Assembly (NCBI GenBank): GCA_016934635.1
Contig: JAFGSK010000054.1
Span: 29,671 to 93,670, forward strand
Source: Caldifarciminota bacterium
GTDB taxonomy: Bacteria > Hydrothermota > Tepidihabitantia > B3-TA06
Length of the DNA stretch: 64,000 nt
Direction: 5' to 3'
This document shows, piece by piece, positions 43,678 to 50,703 of this stretch (position 1 is the stretch's first letter; the number at the start of each line of letters is the position of its first letter). A program made the position numbers and the translations under genes. Under the pieces are notes generated by a model. The model saw nothing but the letters and a program-made list of their open reading frames with translations, did no database searches and had not been told where the DNA came from.

Positions 43678-44203
43678 ATCGCAGACGGAGGGCTGTTTCG
43701 TTCGTCTATTAAGAATACTTTGACAACCTTTTGTCAAGCTGTTTCTTTCCATTGAATCTCAAAAAACGGGGACCCCGAAGACAATGCTCCTTTTCTTCCC
43801 TCACTCCCTCATCCCCAACCGGCCAGAGGCCGTCCCAAAGGGAGAAGGGAATATGGTTTCCCTCTCCCTCTGGGACGCTTGCGAACCGGAGGTTCACAAG
43901 ATCGCAGACGGAGGGCTGAAACTGAGAGAACGGAGGACAGGCACTCCTGCCTGTCCGGATAAACAGGAGTGGATCATCGATTCGCAAGCGTTTGTCATAC
44001 ACAACTTCCCTCACCCGACTCCTTCGGAGCCACCTTCTCCACAAAGGAAGGAGGAAAGCCTCTGTTTTAAAGGTTATCCCCCTCCTCGGTGGAGGAGGAG
44101 GGCACGAAGTGCCAGGGGGAGGGGTAATCACCCCCTCCGCCCTTTCTTGCAGAAAGGCCACCTCCCCGGTCAAGGTGGAGGTAATAGGGTGATGGCATAT
44201 TGC

Positions 44204-44231
44204 TTGACAAAATAAATCTAACTTATACAAT
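44204..44231 (+). promoter_or_regulatory. Promoter of the split methyltransferase, predicted leaderless
   Basis: TTGACA (44204-44209), 16 bases, TACAAT (44226-44231); predicted start 44238, one base from the ATG at 44237. Confidence 0.55.
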
Positions 44232-44236
44232 GAGAT

Positions 44237-44374
44237 ATGACTGAAGGATGGCGGAACCAGCTTTATTTCGGCGATAACCTTGAGGCGCTTCGGGATAAGA
44301 TTCCCGATGAATCTGTCGACCTTATCTACCTCGACCCGCCGTTCAACTCCAAGGCTATTAGTGTTAAACTTTAG
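44237..44374 (+). pseudogene. 5' fragment of a site-specific DNA methyltransferase, cut by insertion
   Basis: The frame encodes 45 residues. The first 39 (MTEGWRNQLYFGDNLEALR…, YLDPPFNSK) are the start and catalytic DPPF motif of an N4/N6-type DNA methyltransferase. After AAG 44353 the homology stops and a few foreign codons lead to TAG. The 3' part of the same gene resumes at 46981. The middle (several hundred residues, including the SAM-binding motif) is missing, so the enzyme is dead. Its promoter is intact, which points to recent disruption. Confidence 0.75.
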
Positions 44375-44802
44375 AGGACTTTTTTATTTGCTAATGCAAT
44401 GAATCGATCGAGGGAAACGAGGTTCACTAAATTGTAATCAACAATGTAAGGCGACAACCCCCCGCTCAAATAAAATTCCTTCAAACCCTTATCCATTCCT
44501 TCCCCGCCCAGAACGATGTATGCCCGGTCAAATCTTTCGTTGCTGGTTTTGATAGCGTGAATAAGTTTTATGGCTTCGTAAGGTATTTTTTCTTGTGTAG
44601 TACCACCTGTCTGTTGCCACTTGAGGGAAATAAGGATTTCATCGCCACCGGGGGCCTTTGCGATTACATCTACTCGATGTCTTCCACCGCCAATTTTCTC
44701 TCCTATAAAAACCTGGTTCTGTACTTCATAGTCATTAGCTTGAAGGATTGGAATAACGGTTTGTTCCAAAACGCTGCCTGTATGTTTGGCTTTGGGGACC
44801 AT
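44371..44802 (-). CDS. PD-(D/E)XK restriction-endonuclease-like protein
   Basis: 143 aa. A nuclease core is visible: GGGRHRVDVIAKA, then EILISLKWQ (D…ExxxSLK), followed by TTQEKIPYEAIKLIHAI and a YIVLGGEGMDKGLKEFYL strand-helix. The gene lies 18 bases downstream of the D12 methyltransferase fragment, so the two look like the R and M genes of a type II system. The methyltransferase is broken, so an active nuclease would be toxic; either it is inactive, tightly restricted, or another methylase protects the site. AT-rich relative to flanking genes. Confidence 0.65.
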   Translation of the reverse strand: MVPKAKHTGSVLEQTVIPILQANDYEVQNQVFIGEKIGGGRHRVDVIAKAPGGDEILISLKWQQTGGTTQEKIPYEAIKLIHAIKTSNERFDRAYIVLGGEGMDKGLKEFYLSGGLSPYIVDYNLVNLVSLDRFIALANKKVL

Positions 44803-44820
44803 TCTATAACCCTTTCTTTG

Positions 44821-45297
44821 CTAATATCTCTTGGGCAGGCGTACGATCACCAGTACATGATATACGTCTTGTGCAGGTATCTTCTCTATATCAAAACCTA
44901 GATTTTCGTACAGAGCAATGATTCTTTTGGTGGCTTGGTTTGATGCAACGACTGGACCGGTATGCTTGGATAGCCATTTAGCTAATCGCACCTGGTCTTC
45001 CCAATTAAAACCACCCGGGCTATAAGTCGTGAATTCAACATCATAGGGAGGATCGGCATAGATGAAATCATCCGGTAGAATTTCCAAGGTACTGAAATCA
45101 CCGCATAGGATGTCCCAACTTTCTAATACTTTCGAATAACTTGTAAAGTCTCGAATGTAGTTTATGGTTTTATGACGCCCAAATGGGACATTAAAACTTC
45201 CCTTACTATTAAAACGACAAAGGCCATTAAATCCTGTTCTGTTGAGATAATAAAACAGCTCGGCGGCTTCTTGACTTTCCTTTCCGCCGTTTGTTAT
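44821..45297 (-). pseudogene. 3' part of a Dam-like (D12 class) adenine methyltransferase
   Basis: The open frame has no start codon of its own. It begins right after a TGA at 45298-45300 and reads NGGKESQEAAELFYYLNR, GFNGLCRFN, FNVPFGRHK, then DDFIYADPPYD (catalytic DPPY) and …YHVLVIVRLPKRY. These are the central and C-terminal landmarks of Dam-type enzymes. The N-terminus is encoded at 46692-46907 on the same strand, 1.4 kb away; the link between (NDINPHL-type segment) is missing. An IS remnant abuts the break. Confidence 0.75.
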
Positions 45298-45301
45298 TCA
45301 G

Positions 45302-45376
45302 CTGGATACGAGGATAGCCTATGGCTACAGGAACTTTGCTAACCAGAAGATTAGGATACTGGTAGGGTGTGTATAA
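45302..45376 (+). pseudogene. C-terminal remnant of an ISL3-type transposase
   Basis: In frame +, 24 codons read LDTRIAYGYRNFANQKIRIL…, ending TAA at 45374-45376. The R-A-Y/F-G-Y-R-N-F-x-N-x-x-x-R-I-L pattern is typical of the end of ISL3/IS204/IS1001-type transposases. It starts two bases from the break in the methyltransferase frame, so an IS probably inserted and then decayed. Terminal inverted repeats were not identified. Confidence 0.55.
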
Positions 45377-45610
45377 AGTAGGAAGCTGTTAGTAAATACG
45401 TCTTTGAAGGATTGACAAAGACTTGGATTAGGTTATGCTTATGTATTGGAAAACTGGCTCAAGACCGGTGTGATGCGGGGATCTAGCGAAGCGACGTTTA
45501 CGTCAAACATGATACCTCGAGAGAAACTTCACACTTAATGGCCAAGAGCCAATATTTCTTTACCTGCTGTCGTTTTTGCAATGATATCTGTCGCTAGTTG
45601 GTTAGAAGGA
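45377..45610. other. Non-coding stretch beside the IS remnant
   Basis: About 230 bases, AT-rich, without a gene. TTGACA at 45412-45417 has no good -10 partner at 16-17 bases. Could contain the former IS end; no inverted repeat was found. Confidence 0.4.
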
Positions 45611-46390
45611 CTATAGTTTCCACCTTTCCGTTACCCCAAAATTCTCACGGTAAGTATCATGAGTTAAGGCAGTGTTGTACAATTCCTCCAATTCGTGGTA
45701 AGTTTTAAATATAAACCTTCTCGCAAATTGTCTGAATGGAGTCTGGTTAAGATACCAGGCGAATAAATCCTTTTCTTTTTTGCTTGGCCCAATAATAAAG
45801 AATCCTGTAGCGTATCTCTTGGGTATTTTCAGCAACCTGTCTAATCCAGATTTGACCTTCGTAGTGTGTTCTACTTCAAAAGCATACGTTGGGAACAACC
45901 CGTCATCGTCTTCATCAAACCATAAGGAATCAATCTGTCTTATTTGGGACAGATTAGAGCCTCTAAAAATATTTGTGCAATCCCCTACAGAGACGAATTC
46001 GCTCAATGGCTTGCCTTGAAAAGTTCTAATCGTTTGGTCAGTTTTAGGAGCATAAGTCTCATAGCCATAAATTCTTCCAAGTGCTACTAACATCCCTTGA
46101 GCTATCCCGTGGTCTATTTCAGGTTCATCAGAAAAACTCTGCTGTTTTACTTCTAGTTCGGATTCTTCTACAAGCTTGTAAACACCACTTTTTTCTGGAG
46201 GAATCGGTTCGAATATTTTATATTGCCTTACAACCCGTCGAATGGTATCACGCCAAGTGGGGTTCGTCTTGGTTTTTGGGTGTCCTTCTATTTTTTTATT
46301 AATTTCGGATAGATGTCCTTGACCGCCTAATTCTAATAAAGCACCTCTGACAACATCTTTCCAAGTCAATACATTCTTGTCAGTTTCCAT
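45611..46390 (-). CDS. Restriction-endonuclease-like protein with N-terminal winged helix
   Basis: 259 aa. Residues about 10-70 (VVRGALLELGGQGHLSEINKKIE…TWRDTIRRVVRQY) look like a winged-helix DNA-binding domain. The C-terminal part carries IDSLWFDEDDDG…YAFEVEHTTKVKSGLDRLLKI, the D…ExE layout of a PD-(D/E)XK nuclease found in several type II enzymes, and GFFIIGPSKKEKD. It sits between the two methyltransferase fragments, as if it entered with the insertion that split them. The nuclease target is unknown. ATG 46390 lies 12 bases after 46403-46675. Confidence 0.6.
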   Translation of the reverse strand: METDKNVLTWKDVVRGALLELGGQGHLSEINKKIEGHPKTKTNPTWRDTIRRVVRQYKIFEPIPPEKSGVYKLVEESELEVKQQSFSDEPEIDHGIAQGMLVALGRIYGYETYAPKTDQTIRTFQGKPLSEFVSVGDCTNIFRGSNLSQIRQIDSLWFDEDDDGLFPTYAFEVEHTTKVKSGLDRLLKIPKRYATGFFIIGPSKKEKDLFAWYLNQTPFRQFARRFIFKTYHELEELYNTALTHDTYRENFGVTERWKL

Positions 46391-46402
46391 TGATGTGGGT
46401 GG

Positions 46403-46675
46403 TTAACCAGATAGATTCTTTAAGGGACTCGTTAACGGGCCTGTCTTATGTCCATCAATGTCTACCAAATCGAAGTCGAATGCAAGTTGCTGTTCAATGC
46501 TATAATCATCCATATCAGCCGTTCCACTATGTTGAAAGAACTTCCAAAACCTATCGCTTCCAAGAATCCGCTTCAAAACCTCGATTACACGCTTATCCGT
46601 CGTGGGTAGAGGTTTCTCAGAAAGAGTAAGAACTGGAAATTCAAGGCAATAGAAATGTATCATTTTTTTTCTCAT
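46403..46675 (-). CDS. Small hypothetical protein in the restriction insertion
   Basis: 90 aa, MRKKMIHFYCLEFPVLTLSEK…, mixed helix and strand, no recognised motif. AAGGAG sits seven bases upstream of its ATG. It lies between the N-terminal methyltransferase fragment and the winged-helix nuclease, with short gaps to both, so it may be an accessory or regulatory gene of that cassette. Function unknown. Confidence 0.45.
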   Translation of the reverse strand: MRKKMIHFYCLEFPVLTLSEKPLPTTDKRVIEVLKRILGSDRFWKFFQHSGTADMDDYSIEQQLAFDFDLVDIDGHKTGPLTSPLKNLSG

Positions 46676-46691
46676 CGTTACTCCTTCCGCG

Positions 46692-46907
46692 TTATATAGC
46701 TTTTTTAGAAAGTAAACCTAAAGCAATAGCCATACTTCCTACGAACGGTTCTACAAATCTCAAATCAGAATGGGCTTTCCAGAGAACCTTTAGTTTAGGG
46801 ATTAACCAACGCTTACCACCTGGCCACTTGAGTGGAGGGGATACATTAAATCTTTTAAAATCAGGATGAGGTAGTTGAAGATTAAAAGCTTGCTGTATCG
46901 CACCCAT
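46692..46907 (-). pseudogene. 5' part of the Dam-like (D12 class) adenine methyltransferase
   Basis: 72 codons: …NVSPPLKWPGGKRWLIPKL (SAM-binding motif of D12 enzymes, usually KWAGGKR) and RFVEPFVGSMAIALGLLSKKAI, ending at TAA where the family continues with …LNDINPHLIN. The remaining parts are found at 44821-45297. Its promoter is a perfect TTGACA/TATAAT pair that places the start on the ATG, so the fragment is probably still transcribed. Confidence 0.7.
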
Positions 46908-46913
46908 GTCACA

Positions 46914-46941
46914 ATTATAACTTCCTTGGAGCTTTTGTCAA
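46914..46941 (-). promoter_or_regulatory. Perfect promoter of the Dam-like gene, predicted leaderless
   Basis: Minus strand TTGACA (46936-46941), 16 bases, TATAAT (46914-46919); the seventh base after is 46907, the A of the ATG. Same geometry as the chromosomal leaderless promoters. Confidence 0.7.
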
Positions 46942-46953
46942 TACTTAACACAT

Positions 46954-47322
46954 TTGTTCACCAATAAATGCCATTCCCAGAAAGTCATCGTCCAGGTAAA
47001 AAGTGACGCCAAGCCCAAGGTGTCCTACGTGCGTGACCTTGCAGGCACCGTGCAGCGCGAAAAGGCGGTGATGGGCGCACTCATCCTCCTTTATCCGCCT
47101 ACCGACCGCTCGGAGATTAAGCGTGAGGCCGCATCAGCCGGATTCTTTCACTCCCAGATAATGAACAAGGACTACCCCAAATTGCAGGTGCTTACGGTCA
47201 AGGGTCTGCTCGAAGGCATCGAGCGCCTGCTCATCCCCCAGATAGCGCCCGATGACATGACCTTCAAGCGCGCGGAAAAGATCAGCAAGGATGAGGATAA
47301 GCAGAAGACGCTTGACGTGTGA
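46954..47322 (+). pseudogene. 3' fragment of the split site-specific DNA methyltransferase
   Basis: From AAA 46981 the frame reads KVIVQVKSDAKPKVSYVRDLAGTVQREKAVMGALILL, ASAGFFHSQIMNKDYPKLQVLTVKGLLEG, TFKRAEK: the C-terminal domain of methyltransferases whose start is at 44237 (IRDLxGTVEREKA, SAGFxHS landmarks). Bases 46954-46980 belong to the insertion. With 44237-44353 it brackets the inserted 44354-46980 block. It has no start signal. Confidence 0.75.
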
Positions 47323-47326
47323 TAAC

Positions 47327-47421
47327 CCTCACCTCTAACTCCTCTCCCAAAGGGAGAGGAGAAGAATACCTTCTCCCTATGGGAGAAGGGTTGGGGATGA
47401 GGGAGAAGGTAGGGTGAGGAA
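47327..47421. repeat. CTCTCCC/GGGAGAG repeat cluster before the DUF559 gene
   Basis: CCTCACCTCTAACTCCTCTCCC, AAAGGGAGAGGAG, CCTTCTCCCTATGGGAGAAGG and TTGGGGATGAGGGAGAAGG form stacked imperfect inverted repeats. The same arms occur at about 40826-40890, 43806-43875 and 47775-47905. Confidence 0.7.
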
Positions 47422-47427
47422 TTAGCT

Positions 47428-47814
47428 ATGCAAAAGCGTTACCTTCCTCCCGAAATTATCAAAAGGTGCAGAGAGCTTCGCTCTTTGCAAACCCCTGCCG
47501 AAGCCAAGTTATGGGCTTGCTTAAGAAACAATCAACTATTGGGTTTCAAGTTCCGCAGACAGTATCCGATAGGTAGATTCATTGTTGACTTCTACTGTCA
47601 CAAAGCGAAGCTTGCCATAGAACTCGACGGCGGCGGGCATGCTGAATCTGAACAGGCTGAATACGACGAGGAACGTTCACAATGCCTTGAAGCCGAAGGT
47701 ATAAAAATCTTGAGATTCTGGAATGCCGATGTGATCAAAAACCTGGAAGGTGTGATAGAAGCCATTGCCGAAGTTCTCCCTCACTCGTCTCCTTCGGAGC
47801 CACCCTCTCCCTAA
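47428..47814 (+). CDS. DUF559 (Vsr-like) endonuclease-domain protein
   Basis: 128 aa. DUF559 landmarks are clear: LRSLQTPAEAKLWACLRNNQLLGFKFRRQYPIG (start), FIVDFYCHKAKLAIELDGGGHAE (the D…ExD of a PD-(D/E)XK/Vsr-like core) and EGIKILRFWNADVIKNLEGV. The last 12 residues (…PHSSPSEPPSP) are a translation of the downstream repeat, so the gene runs into it. It is embedded between two repeat clusters; such genes are often found this way, suggesting a part in repeat spread or in DNA repair. Function not shown. Confidence 0.8.
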   Translation: MQKRYLPPEIIKRCRELRSLQTPAEAKLWACLRNNQLLGFKFRRQYPIGRFIVDFYCHKAKLAIELDGGGHAESEQAEYDEERSQCLEAEGIKILRFWNADVIKNLEGVIEAIAEVLPHSSPSEPPSP

Positions 47815-48518
47815 GGAGAGGGGAAATTCCACATCCGACGCTTTGCGCCACCCTCAACCCCTCCGGGGTGCAAGCGTCCCCTAAGGGAGAGGGTAAAGGA
47901 AAATGTCCATCTTTTGTCAGTCTTTTGGGGGGCTTTTGTCCCGCTTTTTTGTAGCTTCTGTCCCCCTTTTTTAACTGCTCCGTGGGGTCCCCGAAGATAT
48001 GCGTAGCAGATCTTTGGGGTATGGCCTTGACATCCCAAATTCCTTTACTATAATGATATAGAAGGTCTAAATGGGTCGGATCGTAATATTAGGAAGTGTC
48101 GCATCAAATGTGACCGTTTTCAGATCTGCCGATGGTTGCATGGGTAGGTCTTTTTTTTATAATCGGTTGCAGCCCGAATACAATCTGAATCCTGAGCCTT
48201 CTCGAATAGAGGTTAGGGGAAGGCACTGTGGTCGAGAAAAGGCGTGGGATGAGAGATGTGTTGCGAAGTAAATAAAGAGAGGTGGATAGGTTAGGAAGCG
48301 AGGCTAATGGGGGCTGAGATTAGGGGTCGGATGGCGGGAGGTCCCGGTAACCATGGTCCTCCGAAACCGGGACTCCCGCCAAAAATACACCCCACGACGC
48401 TGGCGGTGAAACCAATCGCTTCGCGCTTTCGCGGGGACCCCGGGGGAAACCTTCACCTTTAAACCCGATTCTTCACCAAAAGCTGTGTAATATGTGGTTA
48501 GTGGAATTTGTCCACCTT

Positions 48519-48592
48519 GTGGGTTACTTTTGGTAGTTTTTGGGTATCTTTTGAGTAGCTTTTGGGTAACTTATTCAGGGAGCTTTTGTTCA
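48519..48592 (+). repeat. Imperfect 11-base tandem repeat
   Basis: Successive units read TAGTTTTTGGG, TATCTTTTGAG, TAGCTTTTGGG, TAACTTATTCA and GGGAGCTTTTG, preceded by GGGTTACTTTTGG. The 11-base spacing is near one helical turn and would favour curvature. It lies about 90 bases upstream of the dsrE promoter. Confidence 0.5.
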
Positions 48593-48618
48593 ACTCAATC
48601 ACAGGATATCGACCACAG

Positions 48619-48646
48619 TTGACTGAATGCTCAATCTAGGTAAAGT
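48619..48646 (+). promoter_or_regulatory. Promoter of the DsrE-like gene pair
   Basis: TTGACT (48619-48624), 16 bases, TAAAGT (48641-48646), predicted start near 48653, leader about 27 bases with AAGGAGGAG. Confidence 0.5.
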
Positions 48647-48679
48647 CCGGAATGAACATACGACAACCAAGGAGGAGAA

Positions 48680-49072
48680 ATGACCGAAGCAAAGCGTTGG
48701 TTCATAATCGCTACTAACGACTACTCCGAAAATTACGACAGGTACAGACTCTTGATCGCCTTTCATTTGGCAGTCAACGCCCAGAAAGCGGGGATAAAGG
48801 TTACTCTGGGTTTTCAAGGAGCCGGTGTAGAATGCGTTCAGGAAAGATTCATGAAGTTCGAAGAAAAGGTTGGAGCCAAGCGCTCAGTTCCTCTTCCCTC
48901 ACTTGCCCAGTCCTTTGTGGAGTTCTACACGGCAGGGGGTAGGGTACTCGTTGATCGGTTGAGCGTGGAAGCGCTGGGTGCCAAGCGCAAGATGGTCGAT
49001 GGTGCGGAGGTGGTCGAGTCTTACGAGTTCGTAAAGGAGATAGACGCAGCAGATAAGGTCATTGTGTATTAG
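48680..49072 (+). CDS. DsrE/DsrF-like protein (no active-site Cys pair)
   Basis: 130 aa. The start RWFIIATNDYSENYDRYRLLIAFHLAVNAQKAGIKVTLGFQGAGVE is the DsrE-fold beta-alpha-beta with the GxxV…F.gaGV pattern. DsrE-family proteins relay sulfur through a Cys; here the usual Cys in the later LVxGxC segment is absent (GGRVLVDRLSVEALG), and the only Cys is at VECVQE. It may be a structural partner of the next protein. AAGGAGG upstream. Confidence 0.7.
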   Translation: MTEAKRWFIIATNDYSENYDRYRLLIAFHLAVNAQKAGIKVTLGFQGAGVECVQERFMKFEEKVGAKRSVPLPSLAQSFVEFYTAGGRVLVDRLSVEALGAKRKMVDGAEVVESYEFVKEIDAADKVIVY

Positions 49073-49111
49073 AACCGATAAGATAATCCTTAAACCAAGG
49101 AGAATCCTGAA

Positions 49112-49477
49112 ATGACTGATGAAAAAAGGATGTTGATCATTGCCACTCACGGCGCAGAAGATCCTGAGAAAGCTACAATACCCTTCGTAATGGGTACAAC
49201 GGCTCAAGCATCCGGTATCAAGGTCAAGATAGGCTTTCAGGCAGATGCGGTAATGCTGGCAAAGAAAGACTGCTTGCCCCATATATTCGCTCCAAATTTC
49301 CCGCCATTAGAGGAACTGGTCAACATATTTATCGAGGCCGGCGGGGAAATCCTGCTCTGTGGACCATGCGTGAAATCCCGCAAGCTTGACAAAGCCGATT
49401 TCATCAAAGGTACTATAATTGTCAATGCCCCCACTCTCGTAAACGAATCTATGAACGCTAAGACCTTAGTCTATTAA
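49112..49477 (+). CDS. DsrE-like sulfur-relay protein with CGPC motif
   Basis: 121 aa, same fold as the gene before (KRMLIIATHGAEDPEKATIPFVMGTTAQASGIKVKIGFQADAV). It has the expected cysteines in GGEILLCGPCVKSRKL. DsrE proteins transfer persulfide sulfur to targets such as thiouridine or sulfite pathways; the client here is unknown as no Dsr or Tus gene is near. Forty bases after the first gene, with AAGGAG upstream of the ATG. It may form a heteromer with its Cys-poor neighbour. Confidence 0.75.
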   Translation: MTDEKRMLIIATHGAEDPEKATIPFVMGTTAQASGIKVKIGFQADAVMLAKKDCLPHIFAPNFPPLEELVNIFIEAGGEILLCGPCVKSRKLDKADFIKGTIIVNAPTLVNESMNAKTLVY

Positions 49478-49526
49478 CGACTAGGTAATCCTTGCACCAG
49501 GATCATCGCAAGACGCTTTATTCAAG

Positions 49527-49555
49527 TTGACCGGATAGCAGTTTTTAAGTAGATT
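49527..49555 (+). promoter_or_regulatory. Promoter of the radical SAM gene, predicted leaderless
   Basis: TTGACC (49527-49532), 17 bases, TAGATT (49550-49555); predicted start 49562, one base from the A of the ATG at 49561. No Shine-Dalgarno sequence is present. Confidence 0.5.
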
Positions 49556-49560
49556 ATGCC

Positions 49561-50703
49561 ATGAGGAACGTCAAAGTTGAACTCTACAAGACAAAGAAGA
49601 TTATTAACGACCACAAGCACTCAGACGACGGCTGGTTCTGGACTCGCTACTCCGCAATTCCTTACAAGGGCTGTGTTCACGGATGCCGGTACTGTTACTG
49701 CTGGGATGAGAAGTACGCACCTCACAAAGACTACACGACCCTCGATAAGGTCATAATGGTCAAGGAAAACGCAGTCGAACTCCTTCGCAAGGAACTTGCA
49801 CGCAAGCCCCGTGACGTAATCGCCTCAGGGGACTGGCAACCAGTCGAGGCAAAATACAAGCTGTCTCGAAAGATGCTCGAGGTCATCTACCAGCTTAAGT
49901 TTCCGCTCATGGTCATCGAACGTGCGCCGCTTTTATGCCGTGACCTCGACATCCTCACCGACATCTCGGCTCAGACCGATGTCTACGTCGGCTACACGAT
50001 AGTTACAACAAAGGACGACGACAGACGTCTTCATTTCGAGCCGAGGGGACCATCAACCTCCGGTCGCTTCCGGGCAATGCGCCGTATCGCCGATGCCGGG
50101 ATACTCATCGGAACCCTTGCCATGCCCATTATCCCTTTTATCTTCGACACCGACGAGGAACTGCGTCTTCTTGTCAAGATGACCGCTGACGCCGGGGGGA
50201 AATTCGTTCTGTTCGGGGGCATGACGTTGTGGGGTACGTGCAAGCGAGTCTTCTACAAGGCGCTGGAGGAATACGACTCCTCCCTTTTAGGCCCGATCGA
50301 CCTGTGGGATACCAATAAGGTAAAAAAGACCCAGTGGGTTCGACGCTGTCACCTGACAATTGCCGAGGAGTGCGCAAAGCAGGGGATACTCCACTACATC
50401 CCCAGACCTGTCACCTTCTACCCGCCTGAACTCCGATACAACAAAAGAGTCGCAGGAAAGCTCTCGGTAAAGAAGCGTGACATAGAGATGCTGGGAGAAT
50501 CTAGATATCGCGCAATGGCTTACTTCAAGGCGGCACGGACAGTAGACGGCCTGCTCGTGGATATCCGTGACATCTACAAGGAGAAGGGCAAGGCAGGTCT
50601 GCTGGCACTCGAAGGGGTAGGCGAGAAGCTGGCAGGGGTGATAGAGGGATTGCTGAGGAACGACGCGCTTGACAATCCAAATAAAAATTCTAAGGTTATC
50701 TGA
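49561..50703 (+). CDS. Radical SAM protein (SplB-like) with C-terminal helix-hairpin-helix
   Basis: 380 aa. The radical SAM cluster motif is C38-x3-C42-x2-C45 (GCVHGCRYCYCWDE), followed by an SplB-like TIM-barrel (VIASGDWQPVEAKYKLSR, LDILTDISAQTDVYVGYTIVT). The last 40 residues (IYKEKGKAGLLALEGVGEKLAGVIEGLL) form a helix-hairpin-helix, usually DNA-binding. SplB relatives repair UV spore photoproducts, but many COG1533 members have unknown substrates. A DNA-associated radical reaction is suggested by the tail. It overlaps the next gene by one base. Confidence 0.75.
   Translation: MRNVKVELYKTKKIINDHKHSDDGWFWTRYSAIPYKGCVHGCRYCYCWDEKYAPHKDYTTLDKVIMVKENAVELLRKELARKPRDVIASGDWQPVEAKYKLSRKMLEVIYQLKFPLMVIERAPLLCRDLDILTDISAQTDVYVGYTIVTTKDDDRRLHFEPRGPSTSGRFRAMRRIADAGILIGTLAMPIIPFIFDTDEELRLLVKMTADAGGKFVLFGGMTLWGTCKRVFYKALEEYDSSLLGPIDLWDTNKVKKTQWVRRCHLTIAEECAKQGILHYIPRPVTFYPPELRYNKRVAGKLSVKKRDIEMLGESRYRAMAYFKAARTVDGLLVDIRDIYKEKGKAGLLALEGVGEKLAGVIEGLLRNDALDNPNKNSKVI

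Larger units (their letters stand above)
43449..44236. repeat. Repeat-rich gene-free region
   Basis: No credible gene; open frames here are translations of repeats. It contains the 43606-43677 hairpins, GGGGACCCCGAAGACAATGCTCC from 43768, a CTCATCCCC/CCCTCTCCCTCTGGGAC cluster (about 43806-43875), GACAGGCACTCCTGCCTGTC (about 43936-43955), and GGAGGAGGGCACGAAGTGCC palindromes (about 44090-44115). Promoters at each end serve the flanking genes. Confidence 0.6.
47775..48679. repeat. Repeat-rich gene-free region
   Basis: No credible gene from 47815 on. Contents in order: CTCTCCC/GGGAGAG cluster (47775-47905); a C/T-rich block with recurring CTTTTGTCC (about 47907-47975); hairpin CCCCGAAGAT…ATCTTTGGGG (47990-48019, one G-T pair); a strong palindrome GGCGGGAGGTCCCGGT…ACCGGGACTCCCGCC (48333-48380); GGGGACCCC at about 48433; and an 11-base periodic repeat at 48519-48592. 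The dsrE promoter starts at 48619. Confidence 0.6.

Noticed and set aside
44193..44206. Second sigma54-like match (TGGCATATTGC)
   Set aside because: The spacing between GG and GC is wrong, and a good sigma70 promoter overlaps it.
43784..44215. Frame of 143 codons in the repeat island
   Set aside because: Translation of palindromic repeats (Pro/Ser/Arg-rich), no start signals, and the same repeats are elsewhere without the frame.
45412..45440. Promoter at TTGACA 45412
   Set aside because: No TANNNT box at 15-18 bases and no gene downstream.
48071..48271. Frame of 66 codons
   Set aside because: No Shine-Dalgarno, no motif, and low-complexity surroundings; not enough to call a gene.
48519..48592. 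CRISPR array
   Set aside because: Units are 11 bases with no unique spacers and no cas genes nearby.
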